Source: Rhizobium sp. Q54
Lineage (GTDB): Bacteria; Pseudomonadota; Alphaproteobacteria; Rhizobiales; Xanthobacteraceae
Length of the DNA: 62,195 bases
Assembly: GCA_945861265.1 (NCBI GenBank)
Contig: CAMAUC010000014.1
Span: 1-62,195 of the forward strand
Direction: 5' to 3'
The notes beneath the pieces are model-generated. The model had not been told where the DNA came from. It was given only the letters and a program-made list of their open reading frames with translations, and ran no database searches. Positions 37,847 through 45,818 of this stretch are shown piece by piece; position 1 is the first letter of the stretch; every line of letters starts with the position of its first letter. Position numbers and translations under genes: made by a program.

Positions 37847-39160
37847 CTATTGCCCGGCCTTCCAACTCATGGTCGCGCGCTTTTTGGCCTCGGTCGTCTG
37901 CCAATAGCCTTGCCAGTCATTCGTCGGCCCGATGCCGTCAATGGCCGCTGGTCCGGTGATGGATGCCGCGCGCGCCGCGTCGACGACGAGGATCGGCGTC
38001 TCGCCTTTGCCGGTTTGTTCAATCGATTGCCGCAGCAGCCGGCGATAGGCGGCGATCGCCTTGTCCGAGGTGCCGAGATGTTCCTCTGTGCGATCCTGGA
38101 TCGCACCCATCGACTCGCAGGCCCACTGGTCGTGCACGTTGATGTCGGCGCCCATGCCGGTATAGGTCTCGTGCTCCTGCTCGTGCGGATCGAAACCGTA
38201 ATCGTTGCTCTTGTTCTTGTTCGGGATGTAGTCGGGCAGTTGATAGAGCTCCAAGCGCTGGTTGCGCATCTGCTCCTTGTTCACCGGCTCGCCGAACGAG
38301 GTGAAGATCGCGTACCAATAATGTTTGGTATCGTCGATCGGCACATGCCATTGCGAGATCGTCATCTCGCGGCTCATCGGGATCATGAAGGCATTCGGGA
38401 ACACCAGATTGGTGACGCGCACATGGGTCGAGGCGTCGCTGATCTGGCGCAAGGTCACCAGCCGGAAGCCGTAATCGGTATCCTCCACTTCGATGCGCGG
38501 ACGCGTCACCTCGCGCATGATCTGCGTCATCGGCATGTCCGAATCGCGCGTCGTGTCGCGAAACATCTTGCCGTAGGCCTGGCTCGGGTCCTCGTCGTGG
38601 AAGAAGCGATGCAAGAACGAGGTGTGTACCGGGTCGATGCCGACCTCGAGCGATTGCAGCCAGTTGCAGTCGATCATGCCCTTGAACGCGAAGGTGTGGC
38701 TGTCGGGCGCGACGAAGCAATCGAAATGCGGAAAGGCCGGCGGCTCACCATCGCCGAGAAAAGCGAACAGGATGCCGCTCTTCTCTATCACCGGGTAGGA
38801 TTTCTGTTTGATGTTGGCGCAGAGATTGCTGTCGTCGGGTTCCGCCGGCGTCTGCAAGCACTTGCCGTTGACGTCGAACAGCCAGCCGTGAAAGGCGCAG
38901 CGCAGGCCACCGTCTTCGAGACGGCCATAAGCGAGATCGGTGCCCCGATGAGGACAGCGCCGGCCGATCAACCCGTAGCGGCCCTTGTCGTCCTTGAAGA
39001 TGACGAGGTCTTCGCCGAACAACCGCACCGGCTTGACCGGCCGGTTGCCCGACAATTCGTCGACCAGGGCCGCCGGTTGCCAATAGTGGCGCAAGACGCG
39101 GCCCGCGGGCGTGCCGGGGCCGGTGCGGGTAATGAGATCGTTTTGTTCTGCGCTCAACAT
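37847..39160 (-). CDS. Rieske 2Fe-2S ring-hydroxylating oxygenase, alpha subunit
   Basis: 437 residues. The Rieske cluster ligands are Cys69, His71, Cys88 and His91 (RCPHRG ... RCAFHGW). The mononuclear iron site follows in LQSLEVGIDPVHTSFLH, with the Asp-x2-His-x4-His pattern. The layout is the phthalate 4,5-dioxygenase-like group that uses a separate reductase; none is encoded nearby. It is the first gene of a three-gene operon with the GS-like ligase and the hydrolase, so it is likely to oxidise a glutamylated or free amine or aromatic substrate. Confidence 0.9.
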   Translation of the reverse strand: MLSAEQNDLITRTGPGTPAGRVLRHYWQPAALVDELSGNRPVKPVRLFGEDLVIFKDDKGRYGLIGRRCPHRGTDLAYGRLEDGGLRCAFHGWLFDVNGKCLQTPAEPDDSNLCANIKQKSYPVIEKSGILFAFLGDGEPPAFPHFDCFVAPDSHTFAFKGMIDCNWLQSLEVGIDPVHTSFLHRFFHDEDPSQAYGKMFRDTTRDSDMPMTQIMREVTRPRIEVEDTDYGFRLVTLRQISDASTHVRVTNLVFPNAFMIPMSREMTISQWHVPIDDTKHYWYAIFTSFGEPVNKEQMRNQRLELYQLPDYIPNKNKSNDYGFDPHEQEHETYTGMGADINVHDQWACESMGAIQDRTEEHLGTSDKAIAAYRRLLRQSIEQTGKGETPILVVDAARAASITGPAAIDGIGPTNDWQGYWQTTEAKKRATMSWKAGQ

Positions 39161-39255
39161 AAGCGGGCCAACCCTCTCGCCTGATCTTTTGGCGAATTAT
39201 AGGATTATTTCGGCCGGGTCGGCCATGGCCCCTTATTTGGCCTGCCGCAAACGCA

Positions 39256-39283
39256 AAAAGGCCGGCGAAACCGCCGGCCTTTT
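39256..39283. terminator. Bidirectional hairpin terminator
   Basis: AAAAGGCCGGC pairs with GCCGGCCTTTT around the loop GAAACC. It ends the minus-strand gene 39309-39674, giving a T-run of five on the minus strand, and insulates the Rieske operon promoter. Confidence 0.8.
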
Positions 39284-39308
39284 GCAATGTCAGGGGACGC
39301 CTGTTCGC

Positions 39309-39674
39309 TCAGCGCATGCCGGCGGAGGAGCCCATATCGACACGACGACGCCAGGCCGACTGGCGCAGGCCGTTGAGGCGGCTGGCCGCGGTCTTGGCTT
39401 CGGCGCGGCTGGTCGCGGCGCAGGTGCGGTATTCCAGATCGTTGACCTGCGACACCAAAGGCTGCTTGCCGAACAGGCGCTGCAGCGGGCTGATGCCGCC
39501 ATTGACCTTCAGATCGGTGATGGCGTTTGCGACATTACCGGCATGGCCGAAGGCGACGACGCGGCCGGTCAAGGTGTGGCGCACTTCATAGACGCCAGGA
39601 CCTATCGGCGCTTCGACGTGGCCGCCGTCATGCGCGTCTGGATACCGTTTCCAGTTGCTCCAAGTCTGTACCAT
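39309..39674 (-). CDS. Hypothetical protein, possible degenerate GIY-YIG-like fold
   Basis: 121 residues. GPGVYEVRHTLTGRVVAFGHAG has the spacing of a GIY...YIG core, written here as GVY and AFG, and a later helix (SRAEAKTAASRLNGLR) resembles the family's Glu/Ala helix. The catalytic Arg/Glu pair cannot be assigned with certainty, so nuclease activity is doubtful. It could equally be an unrelated small domain. The start MVQTWSNWK has a weak ribosome-binding site. A CRP-like palindrome lies 115 bases upstream. Confidence 0.55.
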   Translation of the reverse strand: MVQTWSNWKRYPDAHDGGHVEAPIGPGVYEVRHTLTGRVVAFGHAGNVANAITDLKVNGGISPLQRLFGKQPLVSQVNDLEYRTCAATSRAEAKTAASRLNGLRQSAWRRRVDMGSSAGMR

Positions 39675-39789
39675 TTGAAGAAAAACCCCTTAAACCCGCG
39701 AACAATCGCAATCTTGAACGCGACAACTAATCATTGGTTCCGCGACGTCAACCTTGGTCTGTTGATAATTCATCGCTCACGGCCACGAA

Positions 39790-39803
39790 GTGACGCGCGT
39801 CAC
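39790..39803. promoter_or_regulatory. CRP/FNR-type palindromic operator candidate
   Basis: GTGACGCGCGTCAC is a perfect 14-base palindrome flanked by A and A. It fits GTGA-N6-TCAC, the core of CRP-family sites. It lies 115 bases upstream of the minus-strand gene starting at 39674, suitable for a regulator of that gene. The regulator is not identified. Confidence 0.5.
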
Positions 39804-39885
39804 AGTTCACAAGGTCTTGAATTGCGGCGGAATACTGGCGAAGACCCGCATTACCGGCATTGCCGGTATGATGAGGCCACGATGA

Positions 39886-40719
39886 CTAGCGGCCCGGCAG
39901 CACCAGGACTTTTGGCTTGGTCGGCAAGGTGGCTTTTGAAACCAGCGTCGAGGGTATTTCGGCGAACTCGACATCCCAATCCTGACGCACGCGCTGGAGA
40001 AATCGCTCGAGCGTGTAGGTACTGAAATAGTGCATGGGAATCATCAGCGGCACTTTCAGCGAATGCAGCACGTCGACCATGCCGTCGAGATCGAGCGTCG
40101 CGCCGCCATCGACCGGCACCATCACGACATCGACTTTGCCGATCTCGGCAAGCTGCTGCGGCGTCAACGTATGATGCAAGTGGCCGAGATGCGCGATACA
40201 CAGATTGGCCATTTCAAAAATGAAAATCGAATTGCCGTGAAATTCGGTGTCGCCGCCCCAGGTGCGAATATTGGTCGGCACGTTGCGCACGCGCACATCC
40301 TTGTACTGCGCATCGATGCGCGCCGGCTTCTCGTTGCCGGCCCAGCCGCGCAGCACATGCTTGATGCCTGGGTCGGGCCGGTCGGTGTAATGGCTCGAAT
40401 GCGCGTGGTTCATCGTCACGATGTCGGGCAGAATCGATGGCCTGACGTAATCGTTGTAGTCGGTGGCGACGCGCACCAGTTGCGGGCTCTCGAGCAGGAA
40501 CGTCGAGTGACCGGCATAGGTGATGCGCGTCTGGTCGGCATTGAGCGCGACATGTTTGAAAAGCGGCGAGCGCGCGGCGACGAGACCGGGACAACTATCG
40601 ACCGCATCGGGCCGGGCGGCCTTCGGCGCCGCGCCCTGGGCGAAGGTCTGCGCATTCGCTTGCGCCGACGCCGCCAAAAACAGGTAGCCCGCCACAATTT
40701 TCAGGAACGCGCCGCGCAT
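39886..40719 (-). CDS. Exported metallo-beta-lactamase-fold hydrolase (UlaG-like)
   Basis: 277 residues. N-terminal MRGAFLKIVAGYLFLAASA with a likely cleavage after AQANA shows a signal peptide, so the mature protein is periplasmic. The metal motif reads HAHSSH instead of HxHxDH, so the usual Asp is Ser; later ligand-like residues (IAHLGHLHH, PVDGG, PMHYF) look normal. The fold matches the L-ascorbate-6-phosphate lactonase branch of the superfamily, but the signal peptide suggests another substrate. An upstream start at 40758 was rejected because the signal peptide begins at MRGAF. Confidence 0.8.
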   Translation of the reverse strand: MRGAFLKIVAGYLFLAASAQANAQTFAQGAAPKAARPDAVDSCPGLVAARSPLFKHVALNADQTRITYAGHSTFLLESPQLVRVATDYNDYVRPSILPDIVTMNHAHSSHYTDRPDPGIKHVLRGWAGNEKPARIDAQYKDVRVRNVPTNIRTWGGDTEFHGNSIFIFEMANLCIAHLGHLHHTLTPQQLAEIGKVDVVMVPVDGGATLDLDGMVDVLHSLKVPLMIPMHYFSTYTLERFLQRVRQDWDVEFAEIPSTLVSKATLPTKPKVLVLPGR

Positions 40720-40797
40720 GTTCGACACCCGTTGTTCCAGCGGGAGCAAATCTGGCACGGATCGGCGCTTGCCGCTATGGGCTCACGGCAAAATGAA

Positions 40798-40823
40798 AAA
40801 CGGCGCCCGTCGGGGCGCCGTTT
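40798..40823. terminator. Strong hairpin terminator
   Basis: AAACGGCGCCC (40798-40808), loop GTCG, GGGCGCCGTTT (40813-40823). On the minus strand the stem is followed by T-rich TTTTTCATTTT, so it ends the gene 40853-41785. Confidence 0.85.
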
Positions 40824-40852
40824 GCTGTCTATGCGATATTGAGCCGTCTCAA

Positions 40853-41785
40853 TTATTCGAAATATCGGCGGTCGCGCATCGAGACGATGATGCCTTTCGG
40901 CGTCGTCACCACCCAGCGGCCGTCCAGCCGCCTGATCGAACCGACCGGGCCGAGGCCGGGCAGCGGCGCGCCGGGCACAATCTGATAGATGTCGCCGTTG
41001 CTTTCCACGTAGATGTAACCGCCGCGCGTATCGCGGATGGACCAGCCCGGAACGACAGGCGAGCGGGCGGGATGCTGACTCTCGGCCGCGGCGACGTGCG
41101 GCGCCGGGCGCGGCTGCGGCAGCGGCGTCACCGCCGCGACAGTCTGTGGCACCCCTATCGAGCCGGTAATCTCGGCGCTCTCTTTCATCACATCGGGTTT
41201 GGCGCCGATCCTGGTCTCAATCTTGGCGTCCAGCTTGGCCACCTGGGCGTGGGCGAATTTATTGGCGTCCTCGAGGCTCGCCTTCAGCGTGCCGATTTCC
41301 TTGGTCAAACGAGCAACCGTTTGCTGCATCGCATTGCTGTCATCATGCGCCGCGACAGGGACGGGGGGCGTCGAAAAGCCGCCGCTGGCCAATGTACCAA
41401 TAATGCCGCCAAGAACGGCGGCAACCGCGACCGAAGCGGCGAGCAAGGCATAGCGCTTGTGACGCGGCCGCAGCGCGATGCGCGGCAAATTCAAATACAA
41501 AGCGCCATCGTTGGGCGTGCTGATTTTTTCGTCGACCGGCGCAGGCGCCTCGACGGCCAATTCCGGGATCGGCTTGGCCGCCGGCTCCAGATCGCTGTCG
41601 CCTGCTTTGACCAGATCGGCCGGCGAGATCGACGGTGAGTCGACGATAGGAAGTTCGGATTTCGCCGCCGCGATTGCTGGCGTCGCCGGCGCGGCACTCA
41701 CGGGAATCGCGGAAATCTCCGGCGTCACCTGCGGTTCGGGGGTCGCACTGCTACCGATTGCGTCGGTGTCTTTGCGCTTGGCCAT
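40853..41785 (-). CDS. Conserved membrane-anchored protein of unknown function
   Basis: 310 residues. A long Ala/Pro-rich cytoplasmic N-terminus (about 1-108) is followed by one transmembrane helix (about 113-135, ALLAASVAVAAVLGGIIG), then a coiled-coil stretch (MQQTVARLTKEIGTLKASL) and a C-terminal beta-rich region (GYIYVESNGDIYQIVPGAPLP trimmed: YVESNGDIYQIVPG). This architecture suggests a bitopic protein with a periplasmic domain. GGAG precedes MAKRKDTD. Function unknown; similar proteins occur across Bradyrhizobium-like genomes as I recall. Confidence 0.75.
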   Translation of the reverse strand: MAKRKDTDAIGSSATPEPQVTPEISAIPVSAAPATPAIAAAKSELPIVDSPSISPADLVKAGDSDLEPAAKPIPELAVEAPAPVDEKISTPNDGALYLNLPRIALRPRHKRYALLAASVAVAAVLGGIIGTLASGGFSTPPVPVAAHDDSNAMQQTVARLTKEIGTLKASLEDANKFAHAQVAKLDAKIETRIGAKPDVMKESAEITGSIGVPQTVAAVTPLPQPRPAPHVAAAESQHPARSPVVPGWSIRDTRGGYIYVESNGDIYQIVPGAPLPGLGPVGSIRRLDGRWVVTTPKGIIVSMRDRRYFE

Positions 41786-41810
41786 GACCGTGCTCCGAAA
41801 GGAATTGTTC

Positions 41811-41851
41811 ACCAATCGGTAACCACGTTCGGTTACCAATTGGTTACCAAT
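41811..41851. promoter_or_regulatory. Repeated GGTTACCAAT operator-like sites
   Basis: GGTTACCAAT occurs at 41831-41840 and 41842-41851, and an inverted near-copy (CCAATCGGTAACC) at 41812-41824. The overlap makes the palindrome ACCAATTGGT at 41834-41843. The cluster is 26-66 bases upstream of the minus-strand gene starting at 41785, where a regulator or RNA polymerase would bind. Confidence 0.5.
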
Positions 41852-41872
41852 CCTTACGGAACCCGGCTGGGC

Positions 41873-42874
41873 CTAGAGAGCGAGACCGTTCTCGGCCGCC
41901 AAGGCTTTCAGCGACACCGCCGGGCGCGCGCCGATGTGCTGGATCACTTCCGCCGCGGCGAGTGCGCCGAGGCGGGCCGAGGTGCGGTGGTCCTTGCCGT
42001 GCGAATGGCCGACCAGGAAACCGGCGGCGAACAGATCGCCGGCGCCGGTGACATCGACAACCTTGTCGATCGGCATGGCCTGCACCGCTTCGATGCCGTC
42101 GCGGGTCACGACCACGCAGCCTTTTTCGCTGCGCGTGACGACCGCCAGCTTGGCGTCGCCACGCAAAGCCTTTGCCGCGCTGTCGAAGTCGGCGGTTTCA
42201 TAAAGGCTGCGCAATTCGTGCTCATTGGCGAACACGATGTCGACGGTGCCCTTGCGGATCAGATCGAGAAATTCACCGCGGTAGCGATCGACGCAGAACG
42301 AATCCGACAAGGTCAGCGCGACCTTGCGATTGTTGCGATGGGCGATCTCGGCGGCCTTGACGAAAGCCTCCTTCGCCTTCGGCGGATCCCACAAATAACC
42401 TTCGAGATAGACCACGGCAGCGGCGGCGACCGCCGCTTCGTCGATATCGGACGGCTTGAGATCCTGCGCCGCGCCGAGATAGGTGTTCATCGTGCGCTCG
42501 CCGTCCGGCGTCACCATGATGTAGCAGCGCGCGGTCGATGGGCCTTCGGTTGCCGGCTTGGTATCGAAGGTGACGCGGGCGGCGCGGATGTCGTGCGCGA
42601 AGGCCTTGCCGAGCACGTCGTCCTTGACCTTGCCGACGAAAGCGGCGCGGCCGCCGAACGAGGCGACGCCGACAATCGTGTTGGCGGCCGAGCCCCCCGA
42701 GCTTTCGGTCGCCGGCCCCATGGCGTCATAGATCGCCGAAGCGCGTGCCTCGTCGATCAGCGCCATGCCGCCTTTGTGCATGCCTTGCGCGGCCAGGAAA
42801 TCGTCCTCGGCGCGGGCGATGACGTCGACAATGGCGTTGCCGATGCCGAGAACGTCGTAGCGGGGAGCTGACAT
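41873..42874 (-). CDS. Adenosine kinase (PfkB family)
   Basis: 333 residues, ribokinase-like fold. The first signature is GGSAANTIVGVASFGG and the second, DVTGAGDLFAAGF, holds the catalytic Asp and anion hole. Sequence RYDVLGIGNAIVDVIAR matches the bacterial adenosine kinases related to eukaryotic ones. It phosphorylates adenosine to AMP and would salvage adenosine from the SAM/SAH cycle. Another PfkB sugar kinase is possible but less likely. It is monocistronic, reading away from trpS. Confidence 0.88.
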   Translation of the reverse strand: MSAPRYDVLGIGNAIVDVIARAEDDFLAAQGMHKGGMALIDEARASAIYDAMGPATESSGGSAANTIVGVASFGGRAAFVGKVKDDVLGKAFAHDIRAARVTFDTKPATEGPSTARCYIMVTPDGERTMNTYLGAAQDLKPSDIDEAAVAAAAVVYLEGYLWDPPKAKEAFVKAAEIAHRNNRKVALTLSDSFCVDRYRGEFLDLIRKGTVDIVFANEHELRSLYETADFDSAAKALRGDAKLAVVTRSEKGCVVVTRDGIEAVQAMPIDKVVDVTGAGDLFAAGFLVGHSHGKDHRTSARLGALAAAEVIQHIGARPAVSLKALAAENGLAL

Positions 42875-43018
42875 AAGTTACCTCTGAATATGCTAGAGCG
42901 GCGCACTATAGCGGCTGAAAAGCGTGAGGCAATGTGCGCTTGTCCGCGAACGCCCGACAGCATGTGCGATAAGGAAGCCGGCCGGGCGCAACCGCCGGCG
43001 GCCCAACTTTGAGATGCG

Positions 43019-43135
43019 CTAGTGCGGCGGCGGAAGCCTTTTGAGTACCTCCAGACTCCACCAGAGAAAATAGCCGCCGATCAGGATGCCCAAGGCCACC
43101 TTCACCAGCTGTATAATCAGTTCGTCTTTGCTCAT
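43019..43135 (-). CDS. Membrane micro-protein (38 residues)
   Basis: MSKDELIIQLVKVALGIL followed by IGGYFLWWSLEVLKRLPPPH. One hydrophobic helix at about 8-27, an acidic N-terminus and a basic-aromatic C-terminus suggest a single-pass inner-membrane peptide. GTAGG lies 5 bases before the ATG. The gene has its own start, stop and ribosome-binding site, but no homologue is known to me, so the call rests on structure alone. Confidence 0.6.
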   Translation of the reverse strand: MSKDELIIQLVKVALGILIGGYFLWWSLEVLKRLPPPH

Positions 43136-43220
43136 TTGAACCTACCCCTGCCGGTCGCTCGCGCTATCCCTATACTCCGTGCTTGTCCGCAACGGCAGCC
43201 CGTCTGATAGCGGCAAAAGT

Positions 43221-43260
43221 AGCCCGGGCAAAACCCGGCCGGGCAAAATCGGCCGGGCTT
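43221..43260. repeat. 15-base-period GC repeat upstream of trpS
   Basis: CCGGGCAAAA occurs at 43224-43233 and 43239-43248, and AGCCCGG at the left pairs with CCGGGCT at the right. It lies between the divergent micro-protein and trpS, so it could affect either promoter or form an RNA hairpin in the trpS leader. Confidence 0.5.
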
Positions 43261-43315
43261 GCGCCACCGCCGTCCGGCGTGGCATTGCTCCCCCCTCGAT
43301 CGAAGGGAACCGACA

Positions 43316-44353
43316 ATGGCGTTCAAAGAGCGCGTTTTTTCCGGCGTGCAGCCGACCGGCAACCTGCACCTCGGCAATTATCTCGGCGCCATCACGAAAT
43401 TCGTGGCGTTGCAGGATACGTATGACTGCATCTATTGCGTCGTCGATCTGCACGCCATCACCGTCTGGCAGGATCCGCCGGAACTCAAGCGCACTATTCG
43501 CGAAGTGACCGCGGCGTTCATTGCCTGCGGCATCGACCCGAAGAAGCAGATCATTTTCAATCAGAGCCAGGTCGCCGAACACGCCGAGCTTGCCTGGGTG
43601 TTCAACTGCGTCGCCCGCCTCGGCTGGCTCAACCGCATGACCCAGTTCAAGGAGAAGGCCGGCAAGGACCGCGAGAACGTGTCGGTCGGTCTCTATGCGT
43701 ATCCGAACCTGATGGCCGCCGATATTCTAGTTTATCGCGCCACGCATGTGCCGGTCGGCGAAGACCAGAAGCAGCATCTCGAACTGTCGCGCGACATTGC
43801 GCAGAAGTTCAACGTCGACTTCGCCTCGTCGATCGCATCGAACGGTTACGGCGAGCAATTCTTCCCGCTGCCGGAGCCGATCATCCAGGGACCAGCAACG
43901 CGCGTGATGAGCCTGCGCGACGGCTCGAAGAAAATGTCGAAGTCGGAGCCGTCGGATTATTCGCGCATCAACCTGACCGACGATGCCGACACCATCGCGC
44001 AGAAAATCCGCAAGGCGAAGACCGATCCGGAAGCCTTGCCGAGCGAAGAGGAAGGCCTCAAGCCGCGCCCCGAGGCCGACAATCTGGTCGGCATCTACGC
44101 CGCGCTCAACAATACGACCAAGGCCGCGGTCCTGAGCGAATTTGGCGGCGCACAGTTCTCGACATTCAAGATGGCGCTGGTCGACCTGTCGGTCGCCAAG
44201 CTCGGCCCGATCGGTTCCGAAATGAAAAAGCTGGTGCAGGACCCGGTCTATATCGACTCGATCCTGGCCGACGGTTCGGCGCGCGCCTCGACGATCGCCG
44301 GCGAAACCATGAAAGCCGTCAAGGACATCGTCGGATTCGTGCGCCGCTCTTAA
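43316..44353 (+). CDS. trpS: Tryptophanyl-tRNA synthetase
   Basis: 345 residues, class I synthetase. The HIGH-type motif is HLGN in [13 protein letters not shown] and the KMSKS loop is KKMSKSEP; the tryptophan pocket region [17 protein letters not shown] is intact. It charges tRNA-Trp. AAGGGAA precedes the ATG; a 19-residue upstream extension was rejected. It is followed after 113 bases by the universal stress protein gene. Confidence 0.97.
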   Translation: MAFKERVFSGVQPTGNLHLGNYLGAITKFVALQDTYDCIYCVVDLHAITVWQDPPELKRTIREVTAAFIACGIDPKKQIIFNQSQVAEHAELAWVFNCVARLGWLNRMTQFKEKAGKDRENVSVGLYAYPNLMAADILVYRATHVPVGEDQKQHLELSRDIAQKFNVDFASSIASNGYGEQFFPLPEPIIQGPATRVMSLRDGSKKMSKSEPSDYSRINLTDDADTIAQKIRKAKTDPEALPSEEEGLKPRPEADNLVGIYAALNNTTKAAVLSEFGGAQFSTFKMALVDLSVAKLGPIGSEMKKLVQDPVYIDSILADGSARASTIAGETMKAVKDIVGFVRRS

Positions 44354-44466
44354 TTCACATTGCGCAAAATCAGGGCGCTGGATCACTTGTGGCGGGCTTG
44401 CCGGCCATGCCACCATCCAACGCTTGTGCGTCCCGAGAGATCCAACGGACGCCATGAGGGGCGACG

Positions 44467-44961
44467 ATGCCGAACAAGCGCCGCAGCAACGAAGCCGGCC
44501 ACAAGCGCAAATATCTTGTCGTCATTGATGACACCGAGGAATGCGACCGCGCCGTGTTCTGGGCGGCGACGCGCGCCGCCCGCACCAAGTCGCAGATCGT
44601 GATGTTGCGCGTGCTTGAGACTGCCGAGCGCAATCAGCAATGGCTCGGTGTCGCCGACATCATGAAGGCCGAGGCGCAGGAAGAAGCCCATGCGGTGCTC
44701 GACAAGTTCGCCGCGCGGGTCAAGAAAATCGCTCATGCCGCGCCGGAACGGGTGATCCGCGAGGGCAATACGTCGGACGAGATCGTCAAGCTGATCGATG
44801 AGGACGCCGACATCGGTATTCTTGTGCTGGCCGCCGGCACCGGCAAGGAAGGCCCCGGCCCGCTGATTGCCAACCTCGCCAAGACCGTCGCGACTTTTCC
44901 GATTCCGGTCGCCATCGTGCCCGGCCAGCTCAGCGACGACGATATCGAGGCGATGGCGTGA
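44467..44961 (+). CDS. Universal stress protein family (UspA-like)
   Basis: 164 residues, one USP domain: a basic lead, then YLVVIDDTEECDRAVFWAAT and the C-terminal nucleotide-loop-like GILVLAAGTGKEGPGPL. The G-2x-G-9x-G-S/T motif for ATP binding is only partly kept (AAGTGKEGPGPLI), so ATP binding is uncertain. Such proteins respond to starvation and oxidative stress. ATG at 44467 follows a GGGGCGACG site. Confidence 0.88.
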   Translation: MPNKRRSNEAGHKRKYLVVIDDTEECDRAVFWAATRAARTKSQIVMLRVLETAERNQQWLGVADIMKAEAQEEAHAVLDKFAARVKKIAHAAPERVIREGNTSDEIVKLIDEDADIGILVLAAGTGKEGPGPLIANLAKTVATFPIPVAIVPGQLSDDDIEAMA

Positions 44962-45061
44962 GGCTTTTGGCCGGTTGACCTCCCCCTGCCGAGGGGCCAT
45001 CTATTGGCTATACTTCACCGATCCACGGGCCTTTAACCCGCTGCGATAGGAGCTCAAGCCG

Positions 45062-45625
45062 ATGTTCATTCAGACCGAATCGACGCCGAATCCGGCGACC
45101 CTCAAGTTCCTGCCCGGCAAGCCGGTGCTGGAGACCGGCACGCTCGACATGCCGACCAAGGCCGCGGCCGCGCAATCGCCACTGGCCGAGAAGCTGTTCG
45201 ACATTCCGAATGTCGGCGGCGTGTTCTACGGCTCAGATTTCATTTCCGTCACCAAGAGCGACGGCGACTGGCAGCAGATGAAGCCGGCGATCCTCGGCGC
45301 CATCATGGAGCATTATATGTCTGGCGCGCCGCTGGTCGCGGCTGGCGCCGACGCGCAGGCGCAAGCTGACGACGACGAGTTCTTCGACGCGAAGGACGCC
45401 GAGACGGTCGATATCATCAAGGACCTGATCGAGACGCGCGTGCGCCCGGCGGTGGCCGGCGACGGCGGCGACATCACCTTCAGGGGCTACAAGGAAGGCA
45501 TTGTTTATTTGCAGATGAAGGGCGCCTGCTCGGGTTGCCCGTCATCGACGGCGACCTTGCAGCACGGCATCCAGAACCTGATCAAGCATTTCGTGCCCGA
45601 GGTGGTCGAGATCAGGCCGGTTTAA
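45062..45625 (+). CDS. Nfu-type iron-sulfur cluster scaffold protein
   Basis: 187 residues. The N-terminal Nfu_N domain starts FIQTESTPNPATLKFLPG; the C-terminal NifU-like domain (about 110-187) carries the CxxC cluster motif GACSGCPSS. An acidic linker (about 98-115) joins them. It carries 4Fe-4S clusters to apo-proteins. AGGAG precedes the start. It stands alone, with the large inverted repeat downstream. Confidence 0.93.
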   Translation: MFIQTESTPNPATLKFLPGKPVLETGTLDMPTKAAAAQSPLAEKLFDIPNVGGVFYGSDFISVTKSDGDWQQMKPAILGAIMEHYMSGAPLVAAGADAQAQADDDEFFDAKDAETVDIIKDLIETRVRPAVAGDGGDITFRGYKEGIVYLQMKGACSGCPSSTATLQHGIQNLIKHFVPEVVEIRPV

Positions 45626-45652
45626 ATTTTCGTCGTCCCGGCATTTCTTCTT

Positions 45653-45787
45653 CCCTCTCCCCTTGTGGGAGAGGGTGGGTCGCGCTGAGCGAAAGCGAAG
45701 CGCGAGCCGGGTGAGGGGGCACTGCGCTTCGTATGCCCCCTCACCCGCCTCGCTACGCTCGGCACCCTCTCCCACAAGGGGAGAGGG
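45653..45787. repeat. Large inverted repeat (REP-like intergenic element)
   Basis: The 23-base left end (45653-45675, beginning CCCTCTCCCCTTGTGGGAG) is the exact reverse complement of the right end (45765-45787). Between them GTGAGGGGGC (45711-45720) pairs with GCCCCCTCAC (45735-45744). The whole can fold as one long hairpin, or as two. It sits between the Nfu gene and tsaB and matches a very common Rhizobiales intergenic element I recall. It may terminate transcription or protect the mRNA end. Confidence 0.9.
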
Positions 45788-45818
45788 TCAAACAGCAATC
45801 GCCGTGCTAACTTAACTC

